A stretch of 64,000 nt of DNA from Aldehydirespirator sp965116195 (GCA_965116195.1 OZ220491.1:930001-994000); one strand, 5' to 3'; counted from the first letter of the stretch, positions 15,994-25,998 are shown. The notes: a model not told the origin generated them from the letters alone. Translations and numbers: made by a program.

Positions 15994-17298
15994 GTGGACT
16001 ACAGCGCGGCTCTTGAGCATCTGGACAGCCTGATCAACCATGAGGTCAGGCCACGGGCAGGCCGGATAGCCGGCCTCAGCTTGGAGACCATGCAGCGACT
16101 GACAGCTGCCATGGGTGACCCACAAAACTGCTACCGGGTTCTGCATGTGACCGGCACCAACGGCAAGGGGTCAACGGTACGCATCACCGCTCGCCTGTTG
16201 CAGGAGATGGGCTTGCGGGTGGGGTCATACACCAGCCCGCATCTGGTTGAACCAACTGAGCGCGTCTCAGTTGACGCACAGCCGATGGCTGCCGAGGCTT
16301 TCGCCACGTCAATCAGCGACGTGGCTCGCATCGCCGATTATCTGGGCATCAGAGCCACCTGGTTCGAGACGGTCACAGCAGCCGCGTTGCAGCACTTCGC
16401 TGACATGGCTGTGGATGTGGCCGTCGTCGAGGTTGGGATGCTGGGCCGCTACGACGCCACCAACGTGGTCAACTCCGAGGTGGCGGTGATCACCAACGTG
16501 GGTATGGACCACACGGACGGGCATGCAGGCTGGCGCGCCGAGATAGCCCATGAGAAGGCTGGCATAGTGAAGCCGGATGCGGTGGTGGTGTGTGGCGAGA
16601 CCGACCCCGAGGTTCAGGAGATCGTCCGGGCCGAGGCCAGCGGTGAGGTGTTGCAGCGAGGCCGGGATTTCGGAACGTCGCGCCAACGTCTGGCCGTGGG
16701 CGGGTGGGCTGCGGACTTCTGGACCCCACACGGCTGCCACGAAGAGGTGCTCTTGACGCTGCACGGGCGTCACCAACTCGACAATGCGGCACTGGCGGTC
16801 ACGGCCACAGAAGCCTTCTTCGGTAGGGCGCTGCCCGATGAGGTGGTCACACGGGCGCTGGCCGAGGTTGACGTGCCGGGCCGATTTGAGGTCATGGGGC
16901 GTGAACCCCTTGTCTTGCTTGACGGAGCTCACAATCCCGACGGTGCCCGCGCTGCAACCGCAACACTTGACGAGGACTTCGCGCCCCGGGGTGAGCGCCT
17001 GATCGTGGTGGGCATGCAGTCCGGTCGCAACGTCGCCGGTGTGCTTGAGGCCCTGGGAGTGGCCCAGGCTGGTTTGGTTGTGGCTTGCACCGCACCCACG
17101 GTGCGCGGCATTCCGGCTGCCCGGATTGCCGCCGCAGCTGCGGCCATGGGTGCAACCGTTGAGGTGGCCGAGAGCGTGGATGAGGCGGTGCAGTTGGCGC
17201 TGGATCGTGCCGACGCTGCCGATGTGGTGACCGTGACGGGCTCGTTCACAGTCATCGGTGCCGCCAAGGTGGTGCTGGCCCGACGCAGCGAAAGTTGA
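15994..17298 (+). CDS. folC: Folylpolyglutamate synthase / dihydrofolate synthase
   Basis: 434 residues with the Mur-ligase-like P-loop TGTNGKGS at about 53-60 and the following SYTSPHLVEPTERV, both diagnostic of FolC. It adds glutamate to folates or dihydropteroate. GTG 15994 lies 13 bp after clpX. The 128 bp between folC and ndk contain weak partial copies of the folC 3' end (agttgaccggc at 17293 and 17357). Confidence 0.95.
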   Translation: MDYSAALEHLDSLINHEVRPRAGRIAGLSLETMQRLTAAMGDPQNCYRVLHVTGTNGKGSTVRITARLLQEMGLRVGSYTSPHLVEPTERVSVDAQPMAAEAFATSISDVARIADYLGIRATWFETVTAAALQHFADMAVDVAVVEVGMLGRYDATNVVNSEVAVITNVGMDHTDGHAGWRAEIAHEKAGIVKPDAVVVCGETDPEVQEIVRAEASGEVLQRGRDFGTSRQRLAVGGWAADFWTPHGCHEEVLLTLHGRHQLDNAALAVTATEAFFGRALPDEVVTRALAEVDVPGRFEVMGREPLVLLDGAHNPDGARAATATLDEDFAPRGERLIVVGMQSGRNVAGVLEALGVAQAGLVVACTAPTVRGIPAARIAAAAAAMGATVEVAESVDEAVQLALDRADAADVVTVTGSFTVIGAAKVVLARRSES

Positions 17299-17414
17299 CC
17301 GGCACCGCTGAGGGAGACTGTTGCACCGGGTTCGGCTTGTGTCGGCGCACCCTTCGAGTTGACCGGCGTGGCCGGGGGAGTGGCTCAGCTTGGTAGGAGT
17401 TGGCCCGGTGCAGC

Positions 17415-17420
17415 TAGAGT
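17415..17420 (+). promoter_or_regulatory. Probable -10 box for leaderless ndk mRNA
   Basis: TAGAGT is followed by 6 nt and then GTG 17427, so transcription would begin at the start codon. No ribosome-binding site is visible. Confidence 0.55.
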
Positions 17421-17426
17421 TGATCT

Positions 17427-17834
17427 GTGGATCGCACGCTGGTCATCTGCAAGCCTGACGCTGTGGAGCGAGGGCTACTGGGCGAGATCGTCGGACGTTT
17501 TGAGCGTAAGGGACTGCGTGTGGTTGCCGCCGAGTTGCGCAAGCTTGACGAGACTGTTTTGGAACGTCACTACGCCGAGCATCGTGACAAGCCCTTCTAC
17601 GCCGAATTGGTGGCGTTCATGAGCCGCAGCCCGGTGCTGTTGCTGGTGATCGAGGGTGCGACGGAGACCTGGCGCGTGGTGCGTGAGATGATGGGTACCA
17701 CCAACCCGCTGCTGGCCGCCCCCGGCACCATCAGGGGTGACCTTGGAACCAGGGTGACCGAGAACCTTGTACATGGCAGCGACTCCCTTGCTTCCGCCGA
17801 GCGGGAGATCGGGATCTTCTTTCCGTCCCTGTAG
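17427..17834 (+). CDS. ndk: Nucleoside diphosphate kinase
   Basis: 135 residues, full length. RTLVICKPDAVERG opens the fold and the phospho-accepting His116 lies in ENLVHGSDS. It balances NTP pools by gamma-phosphate transfer. It is probably transcribed on its own from a leaderless start. Confidence 0.97.
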   Translation: MDRTLVICKPDAVERGLLGEIVGRFERKGLRVVAAELRKLDETVLERHYAEHRDKPFYAELVAFMSRSPVLLLVIEGATETWRVVREMMGTTNPLLAAPGTIRGDLGTRVTENLVHGSDSLASAEREIGIFFPSL

Positions 17835-17974
17835 CGCGATGACCGGAAATGCGACTGTCACCCGAGTTGCACGGTTACCCCAGACAGGGTCTAGACTGCC
17901 GAGTTGATGCTGGCTTCACAGCGCTGCATGGACGCGGCCGCTTTCCCACCGAGGCTCAGGAGATGGGTATCGCC

Positions 17975-19024
17975 ATGAGCAAGAATTCTCTGCTGGCTGG
18001 GATCAACTCCGTGATGGGCCGGGACATGGCCCTTGATCTCGGTACGGCAAACACGGTCGTGTATGTCCGAGGTGAGGGGATTGTGCTCAACGAGCCTTCG
18101 GTTGTCGCTGTCAACACGCGTAACCGCAAGGTGCTGGCCGTGGGGACCGAGGCCAAGAGCATGCTCGGACGTTCCCCGGCGCATATCCGAGCCACACGTC
18201 CGCTCAAGGACGGTGTGATTGCCGACTTCGACATGTGCGAGGAGATGCTGCGTTTCTTCATAGCGCGCGTCCATCAGCGGCGCTGGGCCAAGCCGCGCAT
18301 GGTCATCGCGGTGCCGTCGGGGATCACAGGTGTTGAGCAACGAGCCGTCCAGGAGGCAGCAGAGTCTGCTGGGGCGCGTCGGCCAACCCACATCATTGAG
18401 GAGCCCATGGCGGCGGCAATAGGCACCGGTATGGCCGTCTGGGAGCCCGCCGGCAACATGATTGTGGACATCGGCGGAGGCACGACTGAGGTTGCTGTCA
18501 TATCCCTGGGTGGCATTGTCACAAGCCAGTCAATCCGCGTGGGTGGCGACGAGTTTGACAACGCGGTGCAGCAGTACATCAAAAAGGAGTTCTCGCTGCT
18601 CATCGGTGAGCGCACCGCAGAGGAAATCAAACTGGTACTGGGATCGGCTTATCCCTTGGACCATGAGGCACGTGCCGAGATACGAGGTCGTGACCTGGTC
18701 AGCGGTCTGCCGAGGGTCGTGTCCGTCACCACCGAGAATGTCCGCGAGGGTTTGGAGGAGTCGATAGCCGCCATCTGCGACGCGGTCAGGGGCACGCTGG
18801 ATCACACACCGCCGGAGTTGGCCGCTGACATCATGGAGCGAGGCATCGTGTTGGCCGGCGGTGGTGCGCTGCTCAGAAGTCTTGATCAGAGACTCGCCAA
18901 CGAGACGGGAATGCCGATCACGGTTGCCAAGGATCCACTCAATGCCGTGGTGCGAGGGTCGGGTCATGTGCTTGAGAACCTGGAGCAGCTGACCGGGGCC
19001 ATAACCACGGCGAGCACTTCCTGA
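17975..19024 (+). CDS. mreB: Rod-shape-determining actin homologue MreB
   Basis: About 349 residues from ATG 17975. Actin-family phosphate 1 loop DLGTANTVVYV, phosphate 2 VDIGGGTTEVAV and adenosine motif GIVLAGGGALLR are present. It polymerises under the membrane and directs lateral wall synthesis. The frame is open back to 17849, but homology begins at MSKNSLLAGINSVMGRDMA; an AGGAG about 12 nt upstream supports 17975, with ATG 17963 possible. It heads the mreBCD-mrdA-rodA operon. Confidence 0.95.
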   Translation: MSKNSLLAGINSVMGRDMALDLGTANTVVYVRGEGIVLNEPSVVAVNTRNRKVLAVGTEAKSMLGRSPAHIRATRPLKDGVIADFDMCEEMLRFFIARVHQRRWAKPRMVIAVPSGITGVEQRAVQEAAESAGARRPTHIIEEPMAAAIGTGMAVWEPAGNMIVDIGGGTTEVAVISLGGIVTSQSIRVGGDEFDNAVQQYIKKEFSLLIGERTAEEIKLVLGSAYPLDHEARAEIRGRDLVSGLPRVVSVTTENVREGLEESIAAICDAVRGTLDHTPPELAADIMERGIVLAGGGALLRSLDQRLANETGMPITVAKDPLNAVVRGSGHVLENLEQLTGAITTASTS

Positions 19025-19032
19025 CGCGGGCA

Positions 19033-19929
19033 GTGGCGGTCGCCCAGCGCAGCGGGCGGACCCGCTACCGCCTGGTGTTGTTGATCCTGACCGCCTTGGC
19101 GCTGCTGACACTGGACTTCCGTGAATTCGGGCCGTTGGGTGCGGCTCAAAGCGCTGTGCGTGACTTCCTGCAACCAGGTGTCAACGCTGTGGACACGCTC
19201 CTCGGTCCGGTGGCTGATGTGTGGACGATCATGTTTGTCTACAACGATCTGCGCAACGAGAATGTGCAACTAGAGGCGGAACTTGACCAGCTTCGCAGTG
19301 CCGACATCACCCGGGACGCAACGAACGCAGCCTTGGCAAGTCTGCTGGCAGCGACTGAGGTGGATTATCTGACCGATGTCGAAGGAGTGACCGCGTCGGT
19401 GTTGCGCGATGCCGTCGGAAACTTCAACGACGACATGATCTCTGTGGATGTCGGCCGCCGCGACGGGGTCACCGCGGGCATGGCTGTTGTGACCGGTGCC
19501 GGTCTGGTGGGACGCATCAACGATGTTGACTTTTCCTCCAGCACCGTCACCACGGTCAGCGATCCCGACCTGACGATAGGCGTTCGACTGCTCGACACCG
19601 GCGAGGTCGGCCTCGGGCACGGCGTGGCTGGCCAGGCGGAGCTGTTCGTCGTGGACACGGGTCTGCGCTGGCCCGAGTCGGGCGACCCGGCCGAACTGCC
19701 CGCAATCGGCAGCTCGGTGGTCACCGCAGCTGCGAGTCGCTATCCCGCTGACGTTCCGGTGGGTCGTGTCATCGCCGTTGAAGAGGCCGAGGCAGGTCTC
19801 TTGCAGCGGGTGACTGTTGAGTTGGCCGTGGACACCCGTGATCTTGCCTTCGTGACGGTCTTGTTGCTGCCGCCGGCTGACGCAGCCCCTGATGGTCCTG
19901 CGCCGCCTTTTGCGGAGGCAGTGCCGTGA
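19033..19929 (+). CDS. mreC: Rod-shape-determining protein MreC
   Basis: 298 residues: an N-terminal membrane segment (YRLVLLILTALALLTLDF), a coiled-coil stretch (NLRNENVQLEAELDQLRSAD type) and a beta-rich extracytoplasmic domain. It links MreB to the wall synthases. GTG 19033 lies 8 nt after mreB and the stop overlaps mreD. Confidence 0.93.
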   Translation: MAVAQRSGRTRYRLVLLILTALALLTLDFREFGPLGAAQSAVRDFLQPGVNAVDTLLGPVADVWTIMFVYNDLRNENVQLEAELDQLRSADITRDATNAALASLLAATEVDYLTDVEGVTASVLRDAVGNFNDDMISVDVGRRDGVTAGMAVVTGAGLVGRINDVDFSSSTVTTVSDPDLTIGVRLLDTGEVGLGHGVAGQAELFVVDTGLRWPESGDPAELPAIGSSVVTAAASRYPADVPVGRVIAVEEAEAGLLQRVTVELAVDTRDLAFVTVLLLPPADAAPDGPAPPFAEAVP

Positions 19930-20537
19930 TGGCGCTGCGTCTTGTTCCGGTTGTGCTGGGGGCTCTCATGTTGCAGTTGACTGTGTTGGTTGAGGTGCGT
20001 ATAGCTGGTGTCGCTCCTGAGTTGTTGGCGCTGGTGGCAGTCCTGGCGGGACTTTTCGCCGGAGCCCACAACGGTTCTTCAATCGCTTTCGTGGCGGGTC
20101 TGTTGTGGGATCTGTACCTGAGCACGCCCCTTGGTCTCGCGGCTGTGTCGTTTGCGCTGGTGGCCTACGCTTTGGGTCTGATCACTGAGGACTTGTTCCA
20201 CGACACCCGCACCCGCACGGTTGTCGTGGCCTTGGTGGGTACGGCGGCCTCGGTCACCGTTTACGCGGTGCTCGGTGCGGTGATGGGCCAGAGCGGCCTG
20301 ATTGATGATGATCTGGCAAAGATTGTGCTGTTGTCGTCACTGATGAACGCGGTGATAGCGCTGCCGGTGGCCCCTGTGATGCGTTGGGCGGTATCGAGTA
20401 CAGGTCGTGATCCGCGTCGCTTGGGTGCGGTGGTGTCGGGTACAGTTCGTGGCGATCGACGTCCGGGTGCGACGTCAGTTCCTGGCTTGCGACCGTTGCG
20501 GGGCGGTGTTGTGGGCCGGTTGCCCACCGCAAGCTGA
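19926..20537 (+). CDS. mreD: Rod-shape-determining membrane protein MreD
   Basis: 203 residues with about five hydrophobic segments, consistent with MreD. GTG 19926 overlaps the mreC stop (GTGA); ATG 19929 is also possible. The hydrophilic C-terminus has an imperfect 14-residue repeat (SSTGRDPRRLGAV / VSGTVRGDRRPGA), probably from a 42-bp duplication. Its stop overlaps mrdA by 1 nt (TGATG). Confidence 0.88.
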   Translation: MMALRLVPVVLGALMLQLTVLVEVRIAGVAPELLALVAVLAGLFAGAHNGSSIAFVAGLLWDLYLSTPLGLAAVSFALVAYALGLITEDLFHDTRTRTVVVALVGTAASVTVYAVLGAVMGQSGLIDDDLAKIVLLSSLMNAVIALPVAPVMRWAVSSTGRDPRRLGAVVSGTVRGDRRPGATSVPGLRPLRGGVVGRLPTAS

Positions 20538-22678
20538 TGGCCACTGCGAACCCCGAGCGTGACGAGCGCCTCGCCTTCCGGCTTCATGTTGTGGGCATCG
20601 TGGCCCTTTGTCTGGTGGCTGCTCTCTTTGCCCGGCTCTGGTTCCTTCAGGTGCTTGAGAGTGAGGAGTTGCGGATTGCCGCCTCCGACAACATTCGCAG
20701 ATCAGTACACATCGAGGCACCCAGAGGACGCATCTTTGACGTTCAGGGCAGGATTCTGGTGGACAACCGGGTGGTTCAGGTGGTGGTGATTGACCGTCAC
20801 GAGCTGAATGTCGCCTTTGACAGCGCCAGCGAGCGTCGTCAGATGTTGACTGAACTGGCACAGATTCTGAGCCGGGCAGGGCGTCTCACCAAGATCAACG
20901 ACATAGTCGAGAGTCTGGAAAGTCGGGAGTTCGGTCCCTTCGAAAAGGTGCCCGTCGCTTTTGACATTGATCAGGACCTGCTTGTTTACCTGGGCGAGCA
21001 TCAGGAGCTTCTGCCGGGCGTGTCCGTTGAGGAGCGGACCGTGCGCCATTATCCCTACGGTGATCTGGCGGCTCATGTCCTGGGTTATGTCGGTTCTCTG
21101 ACGGCTGCGGAGTACCAGGCGGTGAACGCCCAGATTGATCCAGGCCGGAGCAACGCAAAGCTCTACGAGCCTGGCGACGAGATCGGCAAGACCGGAGTGG
21201 AGCGCATATTCGAGAGCGAACTGCGAGGCGTGCCGGGTCGGCGTGTTTTTGAGGTGAACGCACGCAACGAGATCGTCAGCGAGCGCCCCGACCTGGCCCG
21301 ATCTCCACAGCCGGGCAACGATGTACACCTCACCATTGATGTGGACATCCACGGCCTTGTTGAGCAACAGTTGCAGAACGGTCTTGAGGCTGCCAGAGAT
21401 CAGGAAGTGCCAAGGAACTACGAGGGCGAACCGATGCTGGCTCCGGCGGGTGCTGCGGTGGCGCTGGACCCTCGTGACGGGTCCATCCGAGCTGTGGCCT
21501 CATACCCGACCTATGACCCCCGCGACTTCGTGAACGGCATCTCTCAGAGCTTCTTTCTCGAACTCACATCCGCCGAGAACCATTCCCCCATACTCAACCG
21601 CGCCATTCAGGGGCTCTACGCTCCGGGCTCGACCTTCAAGCTGGTCACCAGCTATGCCGCGCTTACCGAAGGTGTCATCGGTCAGGCCGGGTCGGCGCTC
21701 ATCGGCCCGGACGAGTTCTACGTTGACACGGGCACCTACAAGTACCCGTTCTGTGTTGAAGACTCTGACACCTGCGTGTTCGAGAGTCCCTACTGCTGTG
21801 AGCGGGCTGTTGATCTGCGTGACGCCATCGTGGTGTCCAGCGACACCTATTTCTACAGGCTCGGGGGCGAGGGCTTCTTCCGACGTGCCAGACCTGACGA
21901 TGAGGGCATCCAGGAGACGGCTCGACTGTTCGGTCTGGGCTCGCCGACGGGAGTGCCCTTGTCACACGAACGCGCCGGTGTTGTGCCCGACCGCGAGTAT
22001 TACGACTACCAGTTCTCACAGGGTGTGTTCATGCGCAGTGGCGCGCAGTGGTACGCAGGCGACACCATCAATCTGGCCATCGGCCAGGGCAACCTGCTGG
22101 TGACACCGCTGCAGATGGCCAATGTCTACGCAGTGGCTGCAAACCAGGGCAAGCTGCACCAACTCAACATCGCCACCAAGATCACAGACCGTTCCGGTGC
22201 AACTCTCAGTGACTTCGGCCCGAGGCTGGTGAGGCAACTGAATTGGAGTCCTGGGATCGCCGATCCGTTGTTGGACGGACTCAACGGCGTGACTTCTTAC
22301 CAGCTGCCGGCACTCTCAGCAGACAGTACCTCGCTTCAGGGCACTGCCTTCGGCGCATTCAACGATCCGAGCGTCGGTGTCGGCTTTCCGCTGGCGGCCT
22401 GGCCGGTGGCCGGCAAGACCGGCACCGCCGAAGTGCGGGGCAAGGCGGATTTTGCCTGGTTCATCGGCTTCGGTCCGGCATCGTGGCCTGAGCGCGGCTA
22501 TCAGCACACTCCCGAGATCGTGGTTGCGATGGTGCTTGAGGAGGCAGGCTTCGGGGGTTCGGTGGCCGCACCTGCGGTGGCCAGGATTCTCTATCCGATC
22601 GCGACGAACAGTGTCGAGCCGGCCCGGACGGTTGAGGAAGCCACCGCCGCTGCCCTGGAAATGCAGGCTCAGCCATGA
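20537..22678 (+). CDS. mrdA: Penicillin-binding protein 2 (elongasome transpeptidase)
   Basis: 713 residues. An N-terminal membrane anchor (VVGIVALCLVAALFARLWFL) is followed by the PBP dimerisation domain and a transpeptidase domain with catalytic Ser365 in APGSTFKL and KTGT at 627-630. It cross-links peptidoglycan during elongation together with RodA. It sits in the mre operon, overlapping mreD. Its stop overlaps the first of two rodA-like start codons. Confidence 0.95.
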   Translation: MATANPERDERLAFRLHVVGIVALCLVAALFARLWFLQVLESEELRIAASDNIRRSVHIEAPRGRIFDVQGRILVDNRVVQVVVIDRHELNVAFDSASERRQMLTELAQILSRAGRLTKINDIVESLESREFGPFEKVPVAFDIDQDLLVYLGEHQELLPGVSVEERTVRHYPYGDLAAHVLGYVGSLTAAEYQAVNAQIDPGRSNAKLYEPGDEIGKTGVERIFESELRGVPGRRVFEVNARNEIVSERPDLARSPQPGNDVHLTIDVDIHGLVEQQLQNGLEAARDQEVPRNYEGEPMLAPAGAAVALDPRDGSIRAVASYPTYDPRDFVNGISQSFFLELTSAENHSPILNRAIQGLYAPGSTFKLVTSYAALTEGVIGQAGSALIGPDEFYVDTGTYKYPFCVEDSDTCVFESPYCCERAVDLRDAIVVSSDTYFYRLGGEGFFRRARPDDEGIQETARLFGLGSPTGVPLSHERAGVVPDREYYDYQFSQGVFMRSGAQWYAGDTINLAIGQGNLLVTPLQMANVYAVAANQGKLHQLNIATKITDRSGATLSDFGPRLVRQLNWSPGIADPLLDGLNGVTSYQLPALSADSTSLQGTAFGAFNDPSVGVGFPLAAWPVAGKTGTAEVRGKADFAWFIGFGPASWPERGYQHTPEIVVAMVLEEAGFGGSVAAPAVARILYPIATNSVEPARTVEEATAAALEMQAQP

Positions 22679-22749
22679 CTCTGACCGCCGTGGTGTCTGA
22701 CAACCTGTGTGGCTGTGGGTCGGCCTCAGCCAGCGCCTCCACCCACTGA
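22675..22749 (+). other. Duplicated rodA start encoding a coupled 24-residue mini-ORF
   Basis: ATG 22675 overlaps the mrdA stop as ATGA and opens MTLTAVVSDN..., resembling the real RodA start MTLTVSVPDK located 74 bp downstream. The mini-ORF ends at TGA 22747-22749, sharing one base with rodA ATG 22749 (TGATG). Confidence 0.75.
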
Positions 22750-23924
22750 TGACTCTGACCGTTTCCGTGCCCGACAAGCCCCGGGTGCAAAAGCCCCCCT
22801 GGTGGCTGCATGTGGACCCGTTTCTGATGCTCTCGGCCCTGGCTGTCACGGTCATGGGCACAGTACTGGTGTACTCAGCCACGAGGGGTGGCCTCGGTGG
22901 TCTGGAAGATCCCGATCGGTCCGTCGTCACTCGTCAGGCGTTTTTTGCAGCGTTTGGAGTGCTCGTCGGCACTGTGGCTGCGTTTGTCACGCCGGGACAC
23001 CTCAAGCGGTACTGGCCGATCGCCTTTGCGGTGTTTTGTGTGGCACTCTGGGCGGTACTTCAGTTCGGCGTCGAGGTGAACGGCACCCGCGGCTGGTTCT
23101 CCTTCGGACCGCTCAGATTCCAGCCTTCTGAGATCGGCAAACTTGTGGTGATCGTGGGGTTGGCCTTCGTGCTGTCCCCGGGTTCCGGTGTTGTCAGCCT
23201 GCTCCGACTGCTGGCGGCGTTGGCCGTTACCACAGTGCCGATCGGCCTGCTCTTGTTGCAGCCGGACCTGGGCACCACCCTCGTTTATGTTGCGGTTGCG
23301 GTCGTGGTGCTGGTCGTGAGCGGAGTACGAGCCCGCTGGCTTGTTGCTCTGGCGCTGCTGGCGTTGCTGGGCACGGTTGCGGTGTTTCAGTCTGACGCAC
23401 TCGCCGAGTACCAGCAGGCCCGCCTCACGGTTTTTCTGGCTGATCCGTCAGAGGTCAGCCCTGCCGCCGCAGAGTATGCCTACAACGCCAAACAGGCCAG
23501 GATTGCGGTGGGCAATGGCGGGCTCAACGGCCAGGGACTGTTCGAGGGGACACAAACCCAATCCGATCTGGTGCCCTTCCAGGAGACTGACTTCATCTTC
23601 ACGGTGGCTGGCGAAGAACTGGGCTTTGTGGGGTCGTCGCTGTTGTTGGGTCTCTACGCGCTGATGCTGTTTCGCATCTGGCGCACGGCTCAGGTCGCCT
23701 CAGGTCAGCCGGGACGGTTGATATGTGTGGGTGTCTTTGCCATGTTCTTGTTCCAGTTGTTTCAGGCTGTGGGCATGACGATGGAGATGATGCCCGTGAC
23801 GGGTATTCCTCTGCCTCTTGTCAGTTACGGCGGGTCGTCAATGCTCACGTCCATGCTGGCGCTCGGACTGGTGGCCGGCGTGTACCGGCGCCACCTCGAC
23901 CCCGAACCGATGAGGGTTCGGTAG
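22749..23924 (+). CDS. rodA: RodA, SEDS peptidoglycan glycosyltransferase
   Basis: About 391 residues with ten or so membrane segments. SEDS features include FSFGPLRFQPSEIGKL, LLQPDLGTTLVYV and the C-terminal PLVSYGGSSMLTSML. It polymerises glycan strands with PBP2. I chose ATG 22749 because the residues from MTLTVSVPDK onward mirror the duplicated copy overlapping the mrdA stop. GTG 22707 is a longer alternative. Confidence 0.94.
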   Translation: MTLTVSVPDKPRVQKPPWWLHVDPFLMLSALAVTVMGTVLVYSATRGGLGGLEDPDRSVVTRQAFFAAFGVLVGTVAAFVTPGHLKRYWPIAFAVFCVALWAVLQFGVEVNGTRGWFSFGPLRFQPSEIGKLVVIVGLAFVLSPGSGVVSLLRLLAALAVTTVPIGLLLLQPDLGTTLVYVAVAVVVLVVSGVRARWLVALALLALLGTVAVFQSDALAEYQQARLTVFLADPSEVSPAAAEYAYNAKQARIAVGNGGLNGQGLFEGTQTQSDLVPFQETDFIFTVAGEELGFVGSSLLLGLYALMLFRIWRTAQVASGQPGRLICVGVFAMFLFQLFQAVGMTMEMMPVTGIPLPLVSYGGSSMLTSMLALGLVAGVYRRHLDPEPMRVR

Positions 23925-23949
23925 GCTGCGAGTTGATGAGCACGCCTGA

Positions 23950-25998
23950 TTGTCGATCTTGACTGCGCCTGTGACTGCCTCTGTGACTGCCTCTGTGATT
24001 GCCTCGCAGCCCCCACAGTCCCCGCAGTTCTCGCAGCTGTGGGGTGAGCTTGAGCCTCTCCTGCCTCAGGTCTCCAAGCCGGCGCGCTACATCGGCGGTG
24101 AAGAGGGTATGCAGACCCCGAACCACGGTCCCGGGGTGGTTTCGTGGTTGTTGACCTATCCCGACACCTATGAGATCGGCCTGCCCAACCAGGGCCTGCA
24201 GATTCTCTATGAGATCCTCAATGAGCGCCCCGATGCCGCCGCCGAGCGAGCGTACGCGCCCTGGGTTGACCTCGAAGCGCTCATGCGGGCGCGAAGCCTC
24301 CCGTTGTTTTCGCTGGACACGCATCGGCCTGCTGACGGGTTTGATGTCATTGCCTTCAACCTCTCAGCAGAGTTGACCTACACCAATGTTCTCAACTGCA
24401 TTGACCTGGCCGGTGTGCCGGTTCGGGTGTCCCGGCGTGACGACAGTCACCCGCTGATCGCAGCCGGGGGTCACTGCACCTACAACCCCGAGCCGTTGGC
24501 GGATTTTCTGGACTTTGTGGTGCTGGGTGACGGTGAGGAGGCAGTGGGGGAGATCACCGAGGTGTTACACGGTTGGAAAGGGCGTGGTCGGCGGGGTGGC
24601 CGTCACAGCGTGCTGCGAACACTTGCCGGGATTTCCGGTGTCTATGTCCCGTCGCTTTATGAGCCGCTCTATGAGGGCCGGTGGTTCGGGGGGCTCAAGC
24701 CCCGCTACCCGGATGTGCCGGAGGTGATCGAGAAGCGCACGGTGGCTGATCTGGCTGACTGGCCCTATCCCAGACAACAACTTGTTCCCCTCACCGAGGT
24801 GGTACATGACCGGCTCAACGTCGAGGTGTTCAGGGGTTGCACCCGTGGTTGCAGGTTCTGTCAGGCGGGGATGATCACCCGCCCGGTGCGGGAGCGCCCG
24901 GCCGATCAGGTGCGCACCATGGTCACTGACGGACTGCGCCGCACGGGCTATGACGAGGTTGCCCTGACCTCGCTGAGCACGGCCGACTTCAGCGGAATTG
25001 AGCAGGTGGTGGCCGATACGGTCAACGACTCAGACTGTGGACAGGTGTCGGTTTCGCTACCGAGTTTGCGGGTGGATGCCTTCACGGTGGGCCTGGCAGC
25101 GCAGGTTCAGCGTGCTCGTAGAACCGGGCTCACCTTCGCTCCCGAAGCCGGTACCTGGCGCATGCGTCAGGTCATCAACAAACTGATCAGCGAAGAGGAC
25201 CTCTACGGAGCAGTTGGTTCGGCGTACTCGCAGGGGTGGCGACGGATAAAGCTCTACTTCCTGACGGGCCTGCCCACCGAGACCGATGACGACACGTTGG
25301 GCATTGCGCAGCTGGCCCGCCGTTGCGTGGAGATCGGACGTGAGCATCATCGCTCACCAACTGTGACCGTGTCGCTGGGTGGCTTTGTGCCCAAGCCGTT
25401 CACGCCGTTCCAGTGGTTCGGCCAGAACACGGAGACCGAACTGAGACGCAAGATCGGCTTGTTGCGCCAGGAGCTGCGCCGCAGCAGGGGCGTGCAGCTG
25501 AAGTGGCATGATCCGGCGGCCACCTTTGTGGAGGGACTGGCGAGCCGTGGCGACCGCCGCCTCGGTGATGTCATTGAGCGTGTGTGGCGAGCGGGCGGCA
25601 CCTTTCAGGAGTGGTCGGAGCATTTTCGCCTGGACCTCTGGAGTGAGGCATTGGCCGATTGCGGGCTGGACGCTGACTTCTACGTGCATCGCCACCGCAC
25701 GGTCGAGGAAGCACTGCCCTGGGATCACCTGTCGGCAGGCCTGCACAAGGACTTCCTGTGGCAGGACTGGCGTGATGCTCTTGACGAGGTGGGTCTTGAG
25801 GACTGTCGTTGGACACCCTGTTATGACTGCGGAGCATGCACCGGTTACGGCATTGAGCACGTCGTGGCCTCGGCGGTTGCCCCGGCTGGTGGCAGCCAGG
25901 GCACCGGCTCGCCGCGGCCCGCAGCGGCCTCGGTGGTGGGCACGGTGCCGGTGAGGTTGTCGCAACGGAAGTTGGCACGCGCTGGAGCAGCCTCATGA
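23950..25998 (+). CDS. TIGR03960-family radical SAM protein with B12-binding-like N-terminus
   Basis: 682 residues. The radical SAM cluster motif is FRGCTRGCRFCQAGM (CxxxCxxC), preceded by a B12-binding-like region (SWLLTYPDTYEIGLPNQGLQ). The C-terminus has CYDCGACTGYG. The family pairs with a TIGR03936/DUF2344 protein beside RNase E/G and ribosomal genes in many bacteria; its reaction is not established as far as I know. The start is TTG 23950 or one of the in-frame GTGs that follow. The first 20 codons carry a 12-bp repeat (gtgactgcctct). The stop overlaps a start codon as ATGA. Confidence 0.88.
   Translation: MSILTAPVTASVTASVIASQPPQSPQFSQLWGELEPLLPQVSKPARYIGGEEGMQTPNHGPGVVSWLLTYPDTYEIGLPNQGLQILYEILNERPDAAAERAYAPWVDLEALMRARSLPLFSLDTHRPADGFDVIAFNLSAELTYTNVLNCIDLAGVPVRVSRRDDSHPLIAAGGHCTYNPEPLADFLDFVVLGDGEEAVGEITEVLHGWKGRGRRGGRHSVLRTLAGISGVYVPSLYEPLYEGRWFGGLKPRYPDVPEVIEKRTVADLADWPYPRQQLVPLTEVVHDRLNVEVFRGCTRGCRFCQAGMITRPVRERPADQVRTMVTDGLRRTGYDEVALTSLSTADFSGIEQVVADTVNDSDCGQVSVSLPSLRVDAFTVGLAAQVQRARRTGLTFAPEAGTWRMRQVINKLISEEDLYGAVGSAYSQGWRRIKLYFLTGLPTETDDDTLGIAQLARRCVEIGREHHRSPTVTVSLGGFVPKPFTPFQWFGQNTETELRRKIGLLRQELRRSRGVQLKWHDPAATFVEGLASRGDRRLGDVIERVWRAGGTFQEWSEHFRLDLWSEALADCGLDADFYVHRHRTVEEALPWDHLSAGLHKDFLWQDWRDALDEVGLEDCRWTPCYDCGACTGYGIEHVVASAVAPAGGSQGTGSPRPAAASVVGTVPVRLSQRKLARAGAAS

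Noticed and set aside
24170..25965. Alternative frames on both strands across the radical SAM gene
   Set aside because: High-GC shadow frames; the CxxxCxxC frame spans the whole region without interruption.
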